Positions 26,907-36,183 of a DNA stretch of 64,000 bases are shown here, piece by piece. Within the stretch, counting starts at the first letter, position 1. Every line of letters starts with the position of its first letter. The position numbers and the translations under genes were made by a program. The notes under the pieces were generated by a model. It made no database searches and had not been told where the DNA came from. It was given only the letters and a program-made list of their open reading frames with translations. This stretch comes from Mycobacterium colombiense CECT 3035. Lineage in GTDB: Bacteria; Actinomycetota; Actinomycetes; Mycobacteriales; Mycobacteriaceae. Location of the stretch: assembly GCF_002105755.1 (NCBI RefSeq), contig NZ_CP020821.1:3286001-3350000 (forward strand), written 5' to 3'.

Positions 26907-27853
26907 TTCGGAACTGCCGTTCTGATGGCGAAACCGGCGATCAGTTCGGGCGCGGGTTTGTAATACCGTTCGGTGGTCTCGTAGGGCCCCGCGGCTTCCA
27001 GCGCCCCGAACGCCGCCACCCAGGTGCGGATCTCCTGCGCGGAGCTGCCGCCCTCATGGGCGACAAAGGAATTCGACCACCCGTCCAATTCGCTCAGCCA
27101 TCCTCCGTCGATGATCTCCAGGAACCGGTGGTCCCACGTCGGGTTGAGCGCCTGCAGCTGGCTCTCGCCGGCGGCGAAGCTTTTGGCCGCGTCGATGACG
27201 GCGGCCTGCCGGGCCTGCCGCTGCTCGGCCGTCATCGGCCGGCCGTGCACGATCCGCTCCAGCACCGGCGCGGGCGCGGTCGCCAGGGTCGGCACCGGCG
27301 GGCTGTGCGAAAGCCCCCCGGATCCCAGGATCAGCACTCGTTTGTCCAGCGTGGCCAAGTAGTCGCCGACGGCCCTACCCAGCGCGCGGCAGCGATGCAT
27401 CGGGCCCAGCGGCACGCCGATGGCGTTGACGAAGATCGGTATCACGGGACGGGCCGTGGCGTCACCGAAGAGTTTTTCCAACGGCTGAACCGTGCCGTGG
27501 TCCACGTCCATGCTGGCCGACACGGCGATGTCGACGCCCGCGTCGAGGACCGCCTGCGCGCACTCGGTCGCAAGCGTTTCCGGCACATTCAGCGGGCCGG
27601 CATGGGTGCCGTAGTCGCCCACTCCGCAGGCGCTGGTGCCGATGCAGAACGGCGGCATCACCTTATAGAAGAAGCCGTTGTAGTGATCCGGCGAGAAAGT
27701 GACCACCAGTTCGGGGTCGTACTCTTCGACGAAGCCGCGCGCGGCGGCGATGGCGCCTTCGATGTCGTCAAGCAGGTCCCGCGACGGCCCCGGAAGATTC
27801 AGGAGCGGGCTGTGCGACATACAGCACAGAGCCAGTGCCACTTTGCAAATCAC
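26903..27853 (-). CDS. mhpB: 3-carboxyethylcatechol 2,3-dioxygenase (class III extradiol, MhpB-like)
   Basis: At 316 residues it matches the usual MhpB length (about 314). It has the LigB-fold non-heme iron motifs: 'MSHSPLL' (His near 14), '[10 protein letters not shown]' (about 52-61), the catalytic '[16 protein letters not shown]' (about 114-129) and 'SGGLSHSPP' near 180. It opens the catechol ring beside the hydroxyl groups, giving a meta-cleavage product that the neighbouring MhpC-like hydrolase would cut. It starts with GTG 27853 (GTG 27841 possible), so the first 86 bp overlap the end of the MhpA frame. Confidence 0.86.
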   Translation of the reverse strand: MICKVALALCCMSHSPLLNLPGPSRDLLDDIEGAIAAARGFVEEYDPELVVTFSPDHYNGFFYKVMPPFCIGTSACGVGDYGTHAGPLNVPETLATECAQAVLDAGVDIAVSASMDVDHGTVQPLEKLFGDATARPVIPIFVNAIGVPLGPMHRCRALGRAVGDYLATLDKRVLILGSGGLSHSPPVPTLATAPAPVLERIVHGRPMTAEQRQARQAAVIDAAKSFAAGESQLQALNPTWDHRFLEIIDGGWLSELDGWSNSFVAHEGGSSAQEIRTWVAAFGALEAAGPYETTERYYKPAPELIAGFAIRTAVPK

Positions 27854-29489
27854 CCCCTCGCGGTGTGAGTGCGAGCGCGTCGAGGAGCGCGGCGCTCAGG
27901 TCGGGGGCGCGCTGGGCGATGCAGGCACCCGCGATGCACCGGTCGGGGCGCAGGAACAGCACCGAGTCGGAGTGGGTGTCGAACCAGGACTTGAGGCCAC
28001 CGTGCCGGTCACCGACCACGACGACATCCGGGTCGTCGTGTCCGGTCCAGTGCAGTTGGGTCGCCGGGCGCAGCGCAACGAACCTCGCGCCCAAGGCTTT
28101 CCAGTTCGCGAACGCCACATCGCCCAGAATCTTTCGCGGGTTGTTGTTCCAGCACAGCACGGCGAACCACGAACCGAGCACGTCGTCTAGCAGCACGTTC
28201 TGCTGGTCCCGGGTGTCGACGCGGGGCTGGATGAACAGCGTCCCCACCGGCGAATCGGTGCGGGCCGGCGCGGCGTGGACGACGGCGCCGTATTCGTAGC
28301 GCGGCATCGGCTTGAACCGCATCTCCAGCACATATCGCTTGAGCGACGGAACAATTGAGGCCGAGCGCACCAGCAGGTCTCGCGCGGTCGCCACCCGGCG
28401 ATTGGTCGGCGAGATCACCCGGCCCACCATGGTGGACAGATCGATCATCGCGCGGGCGTGCTTGCGGCGTTCCACGTCATAGGTGTCCAGCAGCTTGTCG
28501 TCGGCCCGGCCACTCACCACCGCGGCGAGCTTCCAGCCCAGGTTCGCCGCATCGCGGATCCCACTGTTGTACCCCTGGCCCTGCCACACCGGCATCAGGT
28601 GGGCGGCATCCCCGGCCAGCAGCAGGCGGCCCTGGCGGAATGCGCCGGCGATCCGCGAGTGGTGGGTGTACACCCGGCGCCGGATCACGTCGACCCGGTC
28701 GGGATGCGGCACCATCCGCGCCAGCATCTGGGTCAGGAACGCGGGATCTTCGGCCTGCTCGTCGGTCTCGTCGGCGTGAATCATGAACTCGAAGCGGCGA
28801 ATTCCGTGGGCGATCGAGATCGAGGCATATGGGCGTTCGGGATCGGCGCCGACCTCACTGTTCGGGTGCCCGAGCGGGTCGTTGGCGATGTCGACCACCA
28901 GCCATCGGGTCGACGACGTCGTTCCGTCGAACGACACGCCCATCACCCGCCGGGTCATGCTGCGGCCGCCGTCGCACCCGACCACATAGCGCGCCCGCAC
29001 GCGTGAGGTGTCGCCGTCGTTGTCCGTGCCACCGAGTTCGACGGTCACCCCGTCGGCGTCTTCCCGGCACGCCGTCATCGGGCGCCGCCACCGCACCTCG
29101 ACGTGATCGAATCGGTCCAGGCCGGCCAGCAATTCAGCGTCGACGAGCGGTTGCACGAAGCCATTTCGCTTCGGCCAGCCGAAACGTGCGTCTGGAGGCG
29201 CCATTTCGGCGAGCACGCGGCGCTTGGCATCGACGAACCGAAGGATCTGGTTGGGCACGGTATGCGGCAGCACCCGCTCGGCGAGCCCGATCGACTGGAA
29301 GGTCCGCAGCGCCTCGTCATCCAGACCGACCCCGCGGGGGTAGTCGATGAGCGTGTCCCGCTCGTCGACCACCACCGTGCGGATGCCCTGCAGGCCAAGG
29401 ATGTTGGCGAGGGTCAGGCCGACCGGCCCCGCGCCCACCACGAGCACGTCGGTCTCGACGTCAGGTACCTCCCGCCCCGGTTCGACCAT
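27768..29489 (-). CDS. mhpA: 3-(3-hydroxyphenyl)propionate hydroxylase-like FAD monooxygenase (MhpA)
   Basis: This 573-residue class A flavin monooxygenase (PheA/TfdB family) has '[16 protein letters not shown]' (about 16-31), the NADPH/FAD 'DG' motif '[14 protein letters not shown]' (about 162-175) and '[35 protein letters not shown]' (about 290-324). It would hydroxylate a phenol ortho to the OH, producing the catechol used by MhpB. ATG 29489 overlaps the mhpC stop (TAATG). The last 28 codons overlap mhpB in another frame, so the true functional C-terminus may be shorter. The substrate range beyond hydroxyphenylpropionate is unknown. Confidence 0.85.
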   Translation of the reverse strand: MVEPGREVPDVETDVLVVGAGPVGLTLANILGLQGIRTVVVDERDTLIDYPRGVGLDDEALRTFQSIGLAERVLPHTVPNQILRFVDAKRRVLAEMAPPDARFGWPKRNGFVQPLVDAELLAGLDRFDHVEVRWRRPMTACREDADGVTVELGGTDNDGDTSRVRARYVVGCDGGRSMTRRVMGVSFDGTTSSTRWLVVDIANDPLGHPNSEVGADPERPYASISIAHGIRRFEFMIHADETDEQAEDPAFLTQMLARMVPHPDRVDVIRRRVYTHHSRIAGAFRQGRLLLAGDAAHLMPVWQGQGYNSGIRDAANLGWKLAAVVSGRADDKLLDTYDVERRKHARAMIDLSTMVGRVISPTNRRVATARDLLVRSASIVPSLKRYVLEMRFKPMPRYEYGAVVHAAPARTDSPVGTLFIQPRVDTRDQQNVLLDDVLGSWFAVLCWNNNPRKILGDVAFANWKALGARFVALRPATQLHWTGHDDPDVVVVGDRHGGLKSWFDTHSDSVLFLRPDRCIAGACIAQRAPDLSAALLDALALTPRGGDLQSGTGSVLYVAQPAPESSGAVAGPA

Positions 29490-30352
29490 TACCGGCCCAG
29501 CAGGAAGTCGAGATGCAGCTGATTGAACGTCTTGGGGTCCTCGTACTGCGGCCAATGGCCGCAACCGGGCATCACCTCGAAGCGCGCGCCCGGAATCATC
29601 GACGCCATGCGGCGGCCCTCCGTCACGTCGGCGGTGGGGTCGTCACTGGTCCACAGCACCAGCGTCGGGGCGACGATCGACCCGTATTCGTCCGGGCCGA
29701 GGATGTTGCGCGCGCGAATCTCCGGATCCTGCAGCGCCATGATGTCGCTCATGGCGGAGACGAATCCCGGTTGGCGATACACCCGTTGCCGGCTGGCCAC
29801 CAGGTCGTCGTAATCCTTCGACTTGTCGGCCATCAGCCACTTGATGCGCGCCTGCACGGTCTCCCAGGTCGGGTTTTCGGCGGCGGCCATGGACAGCGTG
29901 ATGATCCGTTGCATCACCACGGGATCGGCTTGCGAACCGCCGGCGGTATTGAGCACCAGCCGCTCGACCACATCGGGATGGTCGACCGCGGTGCGGGCGG
30001 CCACCCAGCCGCCGAGCGATTCACCGCTGACGTATGCGCGGTCCACACCGATGGTGCGCAGCACCGCCATCAGGTGCTCGACGTAGTGCGCGACTTCCAG
30101 CGGATGACCCGGCTTGTCGGTATATCCATGGCCCAGCATGTCGATGGACCAGGTCCAGAAATGCTCGGCGTGCGCACCCAGATTGCGGACATAGGCCTCG
30201 GCGTGGCCACCCGACCCGTGCAGCAGCACCAATACCGGCTTGCCCGGATCACCGGCGCGCAGATACCGGGTCCGTATTCCTCCGGCGTCGAGGTAGCCCT
30301 GCTCAAACGCGACGCCCTGGAGATCGCTCCAGATGCTCTCGAACTCCGCCAC
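29489..30352 (-). CDS. mhpC: alpha/beta hydrolase, meta-cleavage product hydrolase (MhpC-like)
   Basis: This 287-residue C-C bond hydrolase has oxyanion '[12 protein letters not shown]' (about 43-54), the nucleophile elbow 'SGESLGGW' with Ser near 115, the acid in '[10 protein letters not shown]' and catalytic 'GCGHWPQYE' near 267. It would cleave the ring-fission product of MhpB. It starts with GTG 30352 and is the first gene of the minus-strand operon mhpC-mhpA-mhpB-FAD dehydrogenase-LLM-SDR-cyclase-hydrolase. The divergent IclR at 30479 and the palindrome at 30420 mark its promoter. It could also act on another meta-cleavage product, such as one from a larger ring. Confidence 0.83.
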   Translation of the reverse strand: MAEFESIWSDLQGVAFEQGYLDAGGIRTRYLRAGDPGKPVLVLLHGSGGHAEAYVRNLGAHAEHFWTWSIDMLGHGYTDKPGHPLEVAHYVEHLMAVLRTIGVDRAYVSGESLGGWVAARTAVDHPDVVERLVLNTAGGSQADPVVMQRIITLSMAAAENPTWETVQARIKWLMADKSKDYDDLVASRQRVYRQPGFVSAMSDIMALQDPEIRARNILGPDEYGSIVAPTLVLWTSDDPTADVTEGRRMASMIPGARFEVMPGCGHWPQYEDPKTFNQLHLDFLLGR

Positions 30353-30419
30353 GGTGCTGTCCGGCCTCCAGATCGGGGAAATCTCGTTCTCGTTTTCGGC
30401 TTATCTTATGTGCTAATAT

Positions 30420-30435
30420 CGCACACTAATGTGCG
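30420..30435. promoter_or_regulatory. IclR-type operator in mhpC/iclR divergent promoter
   Basis: CGCACA-CTAA-TGTGCG is a perfect 16-bp palindrome, with a further GTGC...GCAC inverted pair just to its left (30410-30424). It sits at the edge of TATATA (30437-30442), a probable -10 for the IclR gene, in the 126-bp divergent gap. IclR-family proteins such as MhpR bind palindromes of this size to switch on hydroxyphenylpropionate genes. Confidence 0.65.
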
Positions 30436-30478
30436 TTATATATAGAGCTTCGCTCTCGCGGGAAGGTCTGTCAAGGCT

Positions 30479-31156
30479 GTGACGGGGTCCGGTACCGGTT
30501 CGCAGACCCTGGCCAGGGGTCTGACCGCGCTACAGATGGTGGCGGACTCCCCCGGCGGACTGACGGTGCAGCAGCTCGCCGATCAGGTGGGCGTGCACCG
30601 CACCATTGCCTATCGGCTGCTGACGACGTTGGCCGAGTTCCGGCTCGTGGCCAAGGGAGAGGACGGCCGCTACCGGCCGGCCGCGGGCCTGGCCGTGCTC
30701 GGCGCTTCCTTCGACCGCAACGTGCGACAAGTGAGTCTGCCGACGCTGCGGGCGCTGGCCGACGAGCTCGGCACCACCGTGTCCCTGCTCATCGCCGAAG
30801 GCGACCAGCAGGTCGCGATCGCGGTCATCGTGCCCAGCCACGTCGCCTACCAGCTTTCCTTCCACGAAGGCAGCCGCTACCCCCTGGACCGCGGCGCCGC
30901 CGGGATCGCCTTGCTCGCATGCATGCCTCCGCGCCCGGGCGAACGAGAACTGGTTTCCCGTGCGCGCGAACGTGGTTGGGTGACCACCTACGGTGAGATC
31001 GAGCCGAATACCTACGGCCTGGCCGTGGGGGTGCGCCGTCCGGCGCCGTCGCCACCAACGTGCATCAACCTCATCTCCCACCGGGAAGACGTCGTGATGC
31101 GCGGGAAAGATGCGGTCGTCAAGGCCGCCAAGCAGTTGTCGGAGCTACTGAGCTGA
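30479..31156 (+). CDS. IclR family transcriptional regulator (MhpR-like role)
   Basis: This 225-residue IclR regulator has an N-terminal winged helix ('TVQQLADQVGVHRTIAYRLLTTLAEFRLV', about residues 24-52) and a GAF-like effector domain ('GTTVSLLIAEGDQQVAIAV...'). It is slightly shorter than typical (about 250). It starts with GTG 30479 and is divergent from mhpC. The E. coli mhp regulator MhpR is also IclR-type, so by context this should sense an aromatic acid and activate or repress the mhpCAB operon and perhaps the FAD dehydrogenase 15 nt downstream. The effector is not known. Confidence 0.85.
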   Translation: MTGSGTGSQTLARGLTALQMVADSPGGLTVQQLADQVGVHRTIAYRLLTTLAEFRLVAKGEDGRYRPAAGLAVLGASFDRNVRQVSLPTLRALADELGTTVSLLIAEGDQQVAIAVIVPSHVAYQLSFHEGSRYPLDRGAAGIALLACMPPRPGERELVSRARERGWVTTYGEIEPNTYGLAVGVRRPAPSPPTCINLISHREDVVMRGKDAVVKAAKQLSELLS

Positions 31157-31170
31157 AGGGATAGCAGCCC

Positions 31171-32787
31171 ATGCCATGGGACCACGAAGTCGACGTCGTC
31201 GTGCTCGGCAGTGGCGGTGCGGGCCTGACGGCCGCACTGACCGCGGCCGTCGCGGGCGCCTCGGTGGAGGTCTACGAGAAGGCGCCCACCGTCGGCGGCA
31301 CCACCGCCGTGTCCGGCGGCATCGTGTGGATCCCCGCCCATAACCGTTCCCCCGACGGCGAATTGACGCCCGCCGACGCGCTGCGGTACCTGCGCGCGCA
31401 GTCGCTCGGGTCGATGGACGACGAGTTGGTCGAAACGTTCGTGCGCACCGGGCCGGCGATGCTGGATTTCATCGAGGCGCACAGCGGTCTTCAGTTCGAG
31501 ATCGCGACCGGATTCCCCGACTACCGTCCCGAGTTACCGGGAGGCCAGCCCGGTGGCGGCAGGTCGCTCAGCGCGACCCCCTTCGACCTGGCGCAGCTCG
31601 GCGAATGGGCAACGCGGATAACGTCTTTCCCGGCCGACTGGTCCAACGTCGGCTTCGACGCCGAGACCCGGGCCCGCCTGCACGCGGCGATCGACGAACG
31701 GACCGGCCATCTGTGCGTCGCCGGCACCGCGCTGATCGCGGGCCTGCTCAAGGGGCTGCTCGATGCCGGGGTGACCCCACACACCAGCGCCCGGGCCGAA
31801 GGCCTCATCGCCGAAGACGGTGACATCACCGGGGTGCGCGTGGCCCTGCCGGATCGGACGATCCGTGTTCGCGCCCGGCACGGGGTCATCCTGGGCACCG
31901 GGGGCTTCGAGTGGGATCCTGCTCTGGCACAAGCCTTTCTGCGCGGCCCGATGCACGGCGCGGTCTCGCCGCCCAACAACACCGGCGACGGCTTACGCAT
32001 GGCGATGGAGCACGGCGCCGACCTGGCCAACATGGGCGAAGCCTGGTGGGTGCCGATCGTGCAGATCCCCGGCGACACCATCGACGGCAAGCCGCGCAGC
32101 CGCAGCGTGCGGCTGGAAAGAACGCGGCCGCGCAGCATCATCGTCAACTCGGCCGGCCGGCGCTTCGTCAACGAGGCATGCGATTACAACTCGATGGCCG
32201 GCGCCTTCCACTACCTGGACCCGCGCGGCGGCTACGTCAACGACCGCGGATGGATGGTGTTCGATTCGGTTCACCTGCAACGCTACGGATTCCTCGGTGT
32301 CGAACCGGGACAGCCCGTCCCGGACTGGTTCTGCGAATCCGCGGACCTCGCCGAGTTGGCCGCCAAGACCGGCATCGACGCAGACGGGCTGACCCGCACC
32401 GTCGAGAGCTGGAACCGTCACGTGGCCGCCGGCGCCGACCCCGACTTCGGCCGCGGCTCCAGCGCCTACGACGGCTACTGGGGCGACGACAGCGCGACCA
32501 CGCCGGCCGGTAGGACGCTGGGTCCGATCGACACCGCACCGTTCTACGCGGTGCCGGTGAGCATCGGCGCGATGGGCACCAAAGGCGGCCCGCGCACCGA
32601 TCGCGATGCCCGCGTTCTGCATGTCGGCGGCGAACCGATACCCGGTCTGTTCGCCGCGGGCAACGCGATGGGCGGGGTGACCGGGCGGGCCTACGGCGGC
32701 GCCGGCGGAACACTGGGCCCGGCAATGGTTTTCGGTTACCGGGCGGGTCACGCGGCCGCCACCGGGAAGTCGGTCGACCTGAAGTAG
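31171..32787 (+). CDS. FAD-binding dehydrogenase, KstD/fumarate-reductase-like
   Basis: The 538-residue flavoprotein has 'VVVLGSGGAGLTAALTAAVAGASVEVYEK' (about 9-37) for the ADP part of FAD, 'GGTTAVSGGIVWIP' (about 43-56) and the C-terminal 'AAGNAMGGVTGRAYGGAGGTLGPAMVFGYRAG' (about 495-526). It is related to the gene at 25167 but is clearly a different paralogue. It lies 14 nt after the IclR gene and is probably co-transcribed with it. The start is ATG 31171 with AAGGGATAG upstream. The function is likely a dehydrogenation of a cyclic ketone or acid; the substrate is unknown. Confidence 0.84.
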   Translation: MPWDHEVDVVVLGSGGAGLTAALTAAVAGASVEVYEKAPTVGGTTAVSGGIVWIPAHNRSPDGELTPADALRYLRAQSLGSMDDELVETFVRTGPAMLDFIEAHSGLQFEIATGFPDYRPELPGGQPGGGRSLSATPFDLAQLGEWATRITSFPADWSNVGFDAETRARLHAAIDERTGHLCVAGTALIAGLLKGLLDAGVTPHTSARAEGLIAEDGDITGVRVALPDRTIRVRARHGVILGTGGFEWDPALAQAFLRGPMHGAVSPPNNTGDGLRMAMEHGADLANMGEAWWVPIVQIPGDTIDGKPRSRSVRLERTRPRSIIVNSAGRRFVNEACDYNSMAGAFHYLDPRGGYVNDRGWMVFDSVHLQRYGFLGVEPGQPVPDWFCESADLAELAAKTGIDADGLTRTVESWNRHVAAGADPDFGRGSSAYDGYWGDDSATTPAGRTLGPIDTAPFYAVPVSIGAMGTKGGPRTDRDARVLHVGGEPIPGLFAAGNAMGGVTGRAYGGAGGTLGPAMVFGYRAGHAAATGKSVDLK

Positions 32788-32836
32788 TCCGGGTCCGCAC
32801 TGGCGCAACCACACCCGGCTGCGTCATCCTGGGTCG

Positions 32837-33580
32837 ATGGTCGCCTACGACCGGATCGGCGCCACCTATCGCAGTACCCGCCGACCCGACCCGCGGATCG
32901 CCTCCCAGGTGCACGCCGCGCTCACCACGATGGACACCGTCGTCAACGTCGGGGCCGGCAGCGGATCCTACGAACCGGCCCAGACCGTCGTCGCCGTCGA
33001 GCCCAGCATGGTGATGATCGCCCAGCGGCCCGCGGAATCGGCGCCGTGCGTGCAGGCGGTGGCGGAGGCGATTCCGTTGCGCGACAAGTGTGTTGACGCC
33101 GCGATGGCCCTGTTGACCGTCCATCACTGGAGTGACGTCGCCGCTGGAATCCGCCAATTGCGCCGCGTCGCGCGTCGCCGGATAGTCGTTCTGACGTGGG
33201 ACCAATCGGTGATTCAGAACTTCTGGCTGTTGCGTGAATATCTGCCCGATGCCGCTCGGATCAACGAAGAGCTTCACGTTCCGCTCGCGCGGCTTGTGGA
33301 GTTGCTCGGAGGGGCGCACGTGCAGACCGTGCCCGTTCCGCACGACTGCACCGACGGATTCGGCGCCGCCTACTGGCGCCGGCCCCATGCGTATCTTGAT
33401 CCCACGGTCCGCGCCGGCATTTCGATGCTGGCGTATGCGCGGCCAGGCTCCTTGGCCGAGGGCCTGGGCCGCCTCGCGGCCGACCTGCGCTCCGGACAGT
33501 GGCAGCAACGACATCCGGAGTTGCTTGATCAACATGAGCTCGACGCCGGCTACCGCCTGCTGGTCAGCGACGACGGGTGA
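32837..33580 (+). CDS. class I SAM-dependent methyltransferase-like protein
   Basis: This 247-residue protein opens 'MVAYDRIGATYRSTRRPDPRI' and has a SAM motif I variant 'VVNVGAGSGSYEP' (about residues 35-47), motif II 'VVAVEPSMVMI' and 'MALLTVHHWSD' as the post-motif region. These features identify the methyltransferase-11 family. The acceptor cannot be predicted. It begins 49 nt after the FAD dehydrogenase and ends about 90 nt before the GGDEF gene, so it may be the tail of the IclR operon or stand alone. Confidence 0.8.
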   Translation: MVAYDRIGATYRSTRRPDPRIASQVHAALTTMDTVVNVGAGSGSYEPAQTVVAVEPSMVMIAQRPAESAPCVQAVAEAIPLRDKCVDAAMALLTVHHWSDVAAGIRQLRRVARRRIVVLTWDQSVIQNFWLLREYLPDAARINEELHVPLARLVELLGGAHVQTVPVPHDCTDGFGAAYWRRPHAYLDPTVRAGISMLAYARPGSLAEGLGRLAADLRSGQWQQRHPELLDQHELDAGYRLLVSDDG

Positions 33581-33667
33581 GGACTTGAACCGCACGCAGA
33601 TGCGCGTCGGGGTGACGGCGGAGCCGGGAAGTTGAATAATGGCGCCGGGGATCACGAAAGGTTGCTG

Positions 33668-34738
33668 ATGCGACGGCTGTGGACCTGGTGGGATCAGCCC
33701 GACCGGTATGAGTGGATCACGACCTTCCTTCGTCAACGCGGAATGCTGCGCCCCGCGCGTACGGCCGTGGCCGCCGTGGTCGGTTCGTCGGCGTTGGTGC
33801 CGCTGACCGTGCTGCCGAGTCAACATCGGCCCAGCCTCGTCGAAATCGTCACCGGCGGCGTTGCCGCCACGTTCACCCTCGGGCTGACCGTGTTGTTGTT
33901 GACGCGCTGGCCCACGCGCCGGCAATCACAAGCCGGCGCCCTGATCGGCGCGCTCGGCGTCGGAGGCTGGAGCCTCGTGCAACCCACCGGTGCCATCGCC
34001 GCCCTGGCCTGCACCGCCATGGCGATCCCCGCCGGCTACATCGCCTTCTTTCACGGCTCCAGGCTCCTGCCGTTCAACGCGGCGATAACCGTCGCCGTCA
34101 CCGCCGCCGCGGTGGTGCGGCTCGCTCGGGAAACCAACATGGCCACGGCGGCCTCCGCGTTCTGGGTCAACGCCTTCCTCAATGTGTCAGTGCCGCTGGG
34201 CATTTTGATGATGTCGCGCGCGATGGAGACGTATGTTCAGCGGTCCGAGGAGGACCCGCTCACCGGCCTGCTGAATCGACGAGCGTTTACCGCGGCTGTC
34301 AGCCATCGGCTGGCGAGCCCGCCATCGTCGGACACTCACCTGGCGGTGGTGATGGTCGATCTCGACAACTTCAAACGCATCAACGACACCTACGGTCATT
34401 CGGCCGGTGACGAAGTCCTGCGAGCGGTGGCCGAGCTGCTGCGCGCCCACACACCGCCCGATGCGATGATCTGCCGCGCCGGCGGCGAGGAGTTTCTGGT
34501 CGCGCTGACCTCGACGACCTCGGATGTGAGTGATCTGGCCGCGCAGATTTGCGCCGAACTCGCCCGGCAAGCTCCGAAGATAACGGCCAGCGTCGGCACC
34601 GCCAGCGCCGAATTGGAGCTACTCGCCGGGCCCGACGTCGGCTGGCTGGTCGACGAGCTCATCAGGATCGCCGACACCGCGATGTACTCCGCAAAACGCG
34701 GCGGCGGAAACCAGGCCCAGCACGGGGTGCGGGCATGA
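33668..34738 (+). CDS. membrane-anchored diguanylate cyclase (GGDEF)
   Basis: This 356-residue protein has an N-terminal region with about six hydrophobic segments (residues about 36-175) followed by a GGDEF domain. The substrate-binding sequence 'DLDNFKRINDTYGHSAGDEVL' is at about 228-248 and the signature 'AGGEEF' has its GGEEF at 272-276. An intact GGEEF predicts c-di-GMP synthesis. I see no clear I-site RxxD just before the motif ('PDAMICRAGGEEF'), so product inhibition may be absent. The start is ATG 33668 with GAAAGG at a 6-nt spacing; the frame extends to 33632. It converges on the narS-like kinase. Confidence 0.88.
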   Translation: MRRLWTWWDQPDRYEWITTFLRQRGMLRPARTAVAAVVGSSALVPLTVLPSQHRPSLVEIVTGGVAATFTLGLTVLLLTRWPTRRQSQAGALIGALGVGGWSLVQPTGAIAALACTAMAIPAGYIAFFHGSRLLPFNAAITVAVTAAAVVRLARETNMATAASAFWVNAFLNVSVPLGILMMSRAMETYVQRSEEDPLTGLLNRRAFTAAVSHRLASPPSSDTHLAVVMVDLDNFKRINDTYGHSAGDEVLRAVAELLRAHTPPDAMICRAGGEEFLVALTSTTSDVSDLAAQICAELARQAPKITASVGTASAELELLAGPDVGWLVDELIRIADTAMYSAKRGGGNQAQHGVRA

Positions 34739-34849
34739 CGACCCAGACCGAGCCGCTGTCCGACCGATAGGCGCGTTCCATCCGTGCTAGCGCCGGCGCG
34801 AGCGCATTGGGAAATGACCCCATACCCGGCTTACGGCGCACCGCAGCGG

Positions 34850-36130
34850 CTAGCTCTTCAACGGCACTTCGACGCACACGTGGGTGCCCACCGGGACGTC
34901 GAGAAACATCAGGGCTCCCCCGGCGGCCTCCACCCGGGCGCGATGCGACGCCAGACCTATGTGGCCCTCGCCCAGGCGGCGTGCCACCGTCTCCTGGCCG
35001 AATCCCACACCGTCGTCGACCACATGCAAAACGCAAGTGTGGTCGGTGATCCCGAGCATCACCGCCGCGCTGCGGGCCCCGGCATGCTGCACGACGTTGG
35101 ACAGCAACTCGCGCACGACGCCGAACATGACGGGGTCGATGTCGCTGCGCGTCGCATACTCGATGTCGGTGGTGATGTCGATGCCGGACCGCTGTGCGGT
35201 GAGCTCCGCGAGCTGCTGCACCGCGGCGCCCAGTCCCACCTGCTCGAGCACCGCAGGATGCAGCTCAAAAGTGGCCTGCCGCAAGCGTTCCGAGGCCATC
35301 TGCAGGCCGGCCAACGCCCGGTCGACGCGCTCGTCGCCATCGAGCGCCGATCCCAATTCGACGAGCTCTTGGCGCACCGCCAGGATGTCCTGCAGCGGTC
35401 CGTCGTGGATGAATTCCGAGATCCGACGCGCCGCCTCGTCCGACGCGTTCATCGTCTGGGCAAGTAATTCCTCTCGCAGGGCGCTCAATCCGGCCACCGA
35501 GCGGGTGTGACGCTCCTCGATGCGCACCACCAAGAAGGCTGCGCAACAAAGGAATGCATAGAGCAGGAACCGAAATCCCGCCTCCGGCAACTTGACCTCA
35601 CTCAACATCACCGGATCTTGCAGCACGGCAATCGCGAATCCGAGCATGGAGAAGATCAGCACCACCGCCGCCCGGCGCGAGGAGACGTCAAGCCCCAACA
35701 GGACGGGCAGCATCGCCATGATCAGCAGCGGATACACCCCGTCGGTGGACAACAGCTGGAAGACGGTCAGCGCGACGATGTCGATGACGGTGAAGACAAA
35801 CGGCTCCCACCGGCCGATGGCCACCAGTCGGCCCATTCCGATCCATCGGCGGAACGGAGCGAAAGCCAATCCCAGCGCGCAGAGCGCGACCAGCGCGTAC
35901 AGGACGATCAGCACGCTTTGCTGCGGCCACTCCGATCGGCGGGTGCCGATGACCATGGCCGCGACCATCAGGCCGACCACACCGATCCGCAGCACCGAGC
36001 CGATGCGGTACGAGCGCAACTGGTGAACCGTGCGCACCCGCTCCAGTTCTACGTCGCCGGTGACCGCCACCCGATCACCGTACTCATCCGCATCTGCCGC
36101 CCCTAAGCAAACTGGAAAATGACTCATCAT
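34850..36130 (-). CDS. narS: NarS-like sensor histidine kinase
   Basis: This 426-residue membrane kinase has about six transmembrane helices (residues about 44-205), a coiled segment, then a HisKA_3 dimerisation domain with 'RRISEFIHDGPLQDIL' (phospho-acceptor His242) and an ATPase domain with N-box 'ELLSNVVQHAG', G1 'DDGVGF' and G2 'GHIGLASHRARVEAAGG'. Length and context match M. tuberculosis NarS (Rv0845), because a NarL-type regulator is divergent next door and the Rv0843-like gene follows. The signal is unknown; the Mtb pair has been linked to nitrate or nitrite. No HAMP or PAS domain is apparent. Confidence 0.83.
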   Translation of the reverse strand: MMSHFPVCLGAADADEYGDRVAVTGDVELERVRTVHQLRSYRIGSVLRIGVVGLMVAAMVIGTRRSEWPQQSVLIVLYALVALCALGLAFAPFRRWIGMGRLVAIGRWEPFVFTVIDIVALTVFQLLSTDGVYPLLIMAMLPVLLGLDVSSRRAAVVLIFSMLGFAIAVLQDPVMLSEVKLPEAGFRFLLYAFLCCAAFLVVRIEERHTRSVAGLSALREELLAQTMNASDEAARRISEFIHDGPLQDILAVRQELVELGSALDGDERVDRALAGLQMASERLRQATFELHPAVLEQVGLGAAVQQLAELTAQRSGIDITTDIEYATRSDIDPVMFGVVRELLSNVVQHAGARSAAVMLGITDHTCVLHVVDDGVGFGQETVARRLGEGHIGLASHRARVEAAGGALMFLDVPVGTHVCVEVPLKS

Positions 36131-36183
36131 GCGGCCCGGAGAATGCGAACGCCGCTGTGGGGCAAACGGCTACACTCGTCGCC

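Noticed and set aside
34735..34770. 11-codon ORF overlapping the GGDEF stop (ATGA)
   Set aside because: Too short to support as a gene; possibly a chance frame or a trace of a lost gene.
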